From an uncultured Lachnospiraceae bacterium (GTDB lineage Bacteria; Bacillota; Clostridia; Lachnospirales; Lachnospiraceae): a stretch of DNA of 17,192 bases. The notes beneath the pieces are model-generated. The model worked only from the letters and a program-made list of their open reading frames with translations, did not search any database and was not told where the DNA came from. The stretch lies in contig CAJUIS010000033.1 of assembly GCA_910586645.1 (NCBI GenBank), positions 254-17,445 on the forward strand, written 5' to 3'. Shown here one piece after another: positions 15,427 to 17,192 of the stretch (its first letter is position 1; the number at the start of each line of letters is the position of its first letter). A program made the position numbers and the translations under genes.

Positions 15427-16242
15427 TTATCGTCTCAGATTGTTTGCCTGCTGAAGCATATCATCCGACGCCTGAATCGCCTTGGAATTCAATTCATACG
15501 CCCTTTGCGCAATAATCAGATTTACCATTTCGTCTGCGACCTGCACATTGGAACCCTCAAGATAACTCTGACGCACATTGCTTCGAACCAAACCGTTTGT
15601 AGTCGCTTCATTCATTGCTTCTCCGGAAGCAGCCGTCACGCCGAGAAGGCTTCTCGACATTTTCTGCAGACCCGCCGGATTCGTAAACTGATGCAGTCCA
15701 ATTGTCCGGTTCATCGAAACATACACACCCTGTGCATTCAAATATCCGATTTCCCCTTCTTCGCTGATTTTCATGCTTCCGCTCGAAACGCCGTTTGGAA
15801 CTACAATAATATTATTGTCGGAATCCAGCACCGGATACCCGTCGGAATTGCATAACGTAACTCCGGTAGGCCCTACTGCCCAGTTAAAACAGCCGTTTCT
15901 GGTATAATAAATATTTCCGTCGTCACCGCGGACTGCAAAAAAACCTTTTCCGTCAATCGCAAAATCCGTGTCGTTTTCTGTCGACTGCATTGCTCCCTGT
16001 GTGTATACGGAGTTAATCGACGCAATCCTCGTTCCAAGTCCCACCTGTGCAGGAATCGGTTTCTCCTGACCGTTCGCCGTTGTCGTCCTCGTCTGAAGAT
16101 TCTGGTACAGCAAAGATTTAAACTCCGCCCTCTGCGACTTGTATCCGGTCGTATTTACATTTGCAAGATTATTGGAAATTGTATCTACATTTGACTGCTG
16201 TGCAATCATTCCTGACGCCGCAGTCCAAAGCGATCTCATCAT
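15427..16242 (-). CDS. flgG: Flagellar distal-rod protein, FlgG type
   Basis: This 271-residue axial protein of the flagellar rod is exported by the flagellar type III system and so has no signal peptide. The N-terminus has LWTAASGMIAQQSNVD and the SNNLANVNTTGYK motif of the rod/hook family (about 24-36). The middle has the DFAIDGKGFFAV segment of FlgF/FlgG proteins, and the C-terminus the conserved VNLIIAQRAYELNSKAIQA and ML-QQ-NNL coiled segment. Length and motif set fit FlgG (FlhP in Bacillus subtilis). ATG is preceded by GGAGG ten bases upstream; a second ATG immediately follows. It starts 15 bases after the FlgF-type gene and 28 bases before flgJ. FlgF and FlgG are paralogues, so which is proximal is inferred from gene order. 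Confidence 0.9.
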   Translation of the reverse strand: MMRSLWTAASGMIAQQSNVDTISNNLANVNTTGYKSQRAEFKSLLYQNLQTRTTTANGQEKPIPAQVGLGTRIASINSVYTQGAMQSTENDTDFAIDGKGFFAVRGDDGNIYYTRNGCFNWAVGPTGVTLCNSDGYPVLDSDNNIIVVPNGVSSGSMKISEEGEIGYLNAQGVYVSMNRTIGLHQFTNPAGLQKMSRSLLGVTAASGEAMNEATTNGLVRSNVRQSYLEGSNVQVADEMVNLIIAQRAYELNSKAIQASDDMLQQANNLRR

Positions 16243-16256
16243 ACTGCATTATCCTC

Positions 16257-17057
16257 CTATACCTGTCCTACCGCATTGACAGCCTTATCAAGCGTCTCGT
16301 CAATTGTCGTGACAATTTTCTGATTTGCTTCATATGCCCTTGTAATCGTTATCATGTCTACCATCTCCGAAACAATGTTGACATTTGACATCTCAAGACA
16401 TCCCTGCTCAATTCTTGCGTCAGATTCCCGCATCCTTCCTCCGGGCGCAACATCATATAAATTCTCACCATATTTTTCCAGATAATTGTAATCTTCAAAA
16501 TCAACCAGGCCTATTTCGGCAATCCTGCGGTTGTCCTGATACACGCCTCCGTCGGCTTCAATTCTGACATCCTGATTCGGATCCACTCTTACATAATTGG
16601 CCTGGCCTCCGGCGCCGTTTCTCGCTCCATTGGCATTCAGAACATAATCTCCGTCTTTTGTCATAAGATAACCGTTTCTGTCTACCGTAAAAGCCCCGTC
16701 TCTCGTATATTTAATGGAAGTTCCTCCATTTTTGCTGCGAAACTCAATTGCAAAAAAGCCCTCGCCGTCCAATGCAAGATCATATGTGTTGTCTGTCACA
16801 TAAAACGATCCCTGCCCATAATCACGATAAGTCTCGCCAACTTTAACGCCAAGATTTACATCTCCCAGTCTTTTCGCCTGAAAAATCTCCGATGTATCCT
16901 TAATCTTAAGCGCAAGCTGATCATCGAATGACTGATTTACCGTGCCTTCTTTCTTATATCCGGTCGTGCTCGCATTGGCAAGATTATTTGTCATCACATC
17001 CATCCGCCGCATTTCTTCCAGCATACCGGTATAAGCAGTATATAACCCTTTAACCAT
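16257..17057 (-). CDS. flgF: Flagellar proximal-rod protein, FlgF type
   Basis: This 266-residue rod protein has the expected start MVKGLYTAYTGM, the TNNLANASTTGYKKEG motif, the central DLALDGEGFFAIEF segment and the C-terminal VDMITITRAYEANQKIVTTID region shared by FlgF, FlgG and the hook protein. I chose ATG at 17057 because family members begin at this point and AAGGAG lies eight bases upstream. An ATG at 17093 is in frame but falls inside the tandem repeat and exists only because one repeat copy has a base change. The reading frame stays open through all visible repeat copies to the window edge, so an N-terminal extension cannot be ruled out. The Shine-Dalgarno lies in a possible small hairpin (TCCTT-GGA-AAGGA). 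It corresponds to FlhO of Bacillus subtilis. Confidence 0.88.
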   Translation of the reverse strand: MVKGLYTAYTGMLEEMRRMDVMTNNLANASTTGYKKEGTVNQSFDDQLALKIKDTSEIFQAKRLGDVNLGVKVGETYRDYGQGSFYVTDNTYDLALDGEGFFAIEFRSKNGGTSIKYTRDGAFTVDRNGYLMTKDGDYVLNANGARNGAGGQANYVRVDPNQDVRIEADGGVYQDNRRIAEIGLVDFEDYNYLEKYGENLYDVAPGGRMRESDARIEQGCLEMSNVNIVSEMVDMITITRAYEANQKIVTTIDETLDKAVNAVGQV

Positions 17058-17066
17058 CTGCAGTTC

Positions 17067-17192
17067 TCCTTTCCAAGGATCCCTTTTTGCCATCCGGCTG
17101 TCATTAGGAAATCCTTTCCAAGGATCCCTTTTTGCCTTCCGGCTGTCATTAGGAAATCCTTTCCAAGGATCCCTTTTTGCCTTCCGGCTGTC
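17067..17192. repeat. 45-bp tandem repeat carrying a ribosome binding site and ATG
   Basis: Three copies are visible (17067-17111, 17112-17156, and 36 bases from 17157 to the window end), with a period of exactly 45 bases. The only difference between aligned positions in the shared part is A at 17092 against T at 17137 and 17182. On the minus strand each unit contains the BamHI-like GGATCC, a GGAAAGGA Shine-Dalgarno in a perfect ATCCTT-GGA-AAGGAT hairpin, and an ATG seven bases later (17104, 17149). Since 45 is divisible by three, two frames stay open through all copies: one repeats MTAGRQKGILGKDFL, the other, in the flgF frame, repeats DSRKAKRDPWKGFPN. The array sits directly upstream of flgF and donates its ribosome binding site. 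Its far end is outside the window. Confidence 0.93.

Noticed and set aside
17058..17093. Upstream ATG at 17093 as the flgF start.
   Set aside because: It lies in the repeat, arises from a single base change in one copy, lacks a well-spaced Shine-Dalgarno, and adds 12 residues before the family-typical MVKGLYTAY start, which has its own good ribosome binding site.
17067..17192. Repeats that might be read as a CRISPR array.
   Set aside because: The copies are contiguous with a fixed 45-base period, have no variable spacers, and no cas gene is nearby.

Overview
The window looks like chromosomal DNA of a motile, Gram-positive anaerobe of the class Clostridia, most likely a Lachnospiraceae relative. 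This rests on the cdaA-cdaR-glmM arrangement, an HPr with both His15 and Ser46, a recD2-comF-yvyF block, flagellar rod genes of Firmicute type and strong AGGAGG ribosome binding sites. That placement is inference; no 16S rRNA or other marker is present. All 18 genes I can support lie on the minus strand, so the reading order is from high to low coordinates. I see no tRNA, rRNA, CRISPR array or transposase.

Region 1 (17192-14979) is a flagellar rod operon: two FlgF/FlgG-type rod proteins and a FlgJ-type rod-binding protein, ending in a clear intrinsic terminator. The start of the first gene is preceded by a 45-bp tandem repeat that runs off the window edge. Region 2 (14866-11466) is recD2, comF and yvyF, tightly packed or overlapping, ending in a second intrinsic terminator. 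Region 3 starts at a good extended -10 promoter (11430-11457). It reads two uncharacterised membrane proteins, then diadenylate cyclase CdaA, its regulator CdaR, phosphoglucosamine mutase GlmM and an HPr phosphocarrier.

Region 4 (6046-265) follows with no visible terminator. It is a cell-surface polysaccharide block: a DUF2142 membrane protein, a GT2 polyprenyl-phosphate-type glycosyltransferase, a small DUF2304 membrane protein, a second GT2 enzyme, dTDP-4-dehydrorhamnose reductase and a third GT2 enzyme. The GT2 + DUF2304 + multispan membrane protein set resembles systems that make a lipid-phosphate-linked sugar in the cytoplasm and add it to a polymer outside. RfbD suggests the polymer contains rhamnose. 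Regions 3 and 4 together put amino-sugar precursor synthesis (GlmM), c-di-AMP signalling, a carbon-status phosphocarrier and polysaccharide assembly on what may be one long transcript.

The left end (1-243) holds the most striking unexplained structure: a nested, almost fully self-complementary element with two long helices around a junction that carries two near-perfect hairpins. I cannot assign it to a known RNA or mobile-element family. It and the 45-bp repeat at the right end are the two signals most worth following.
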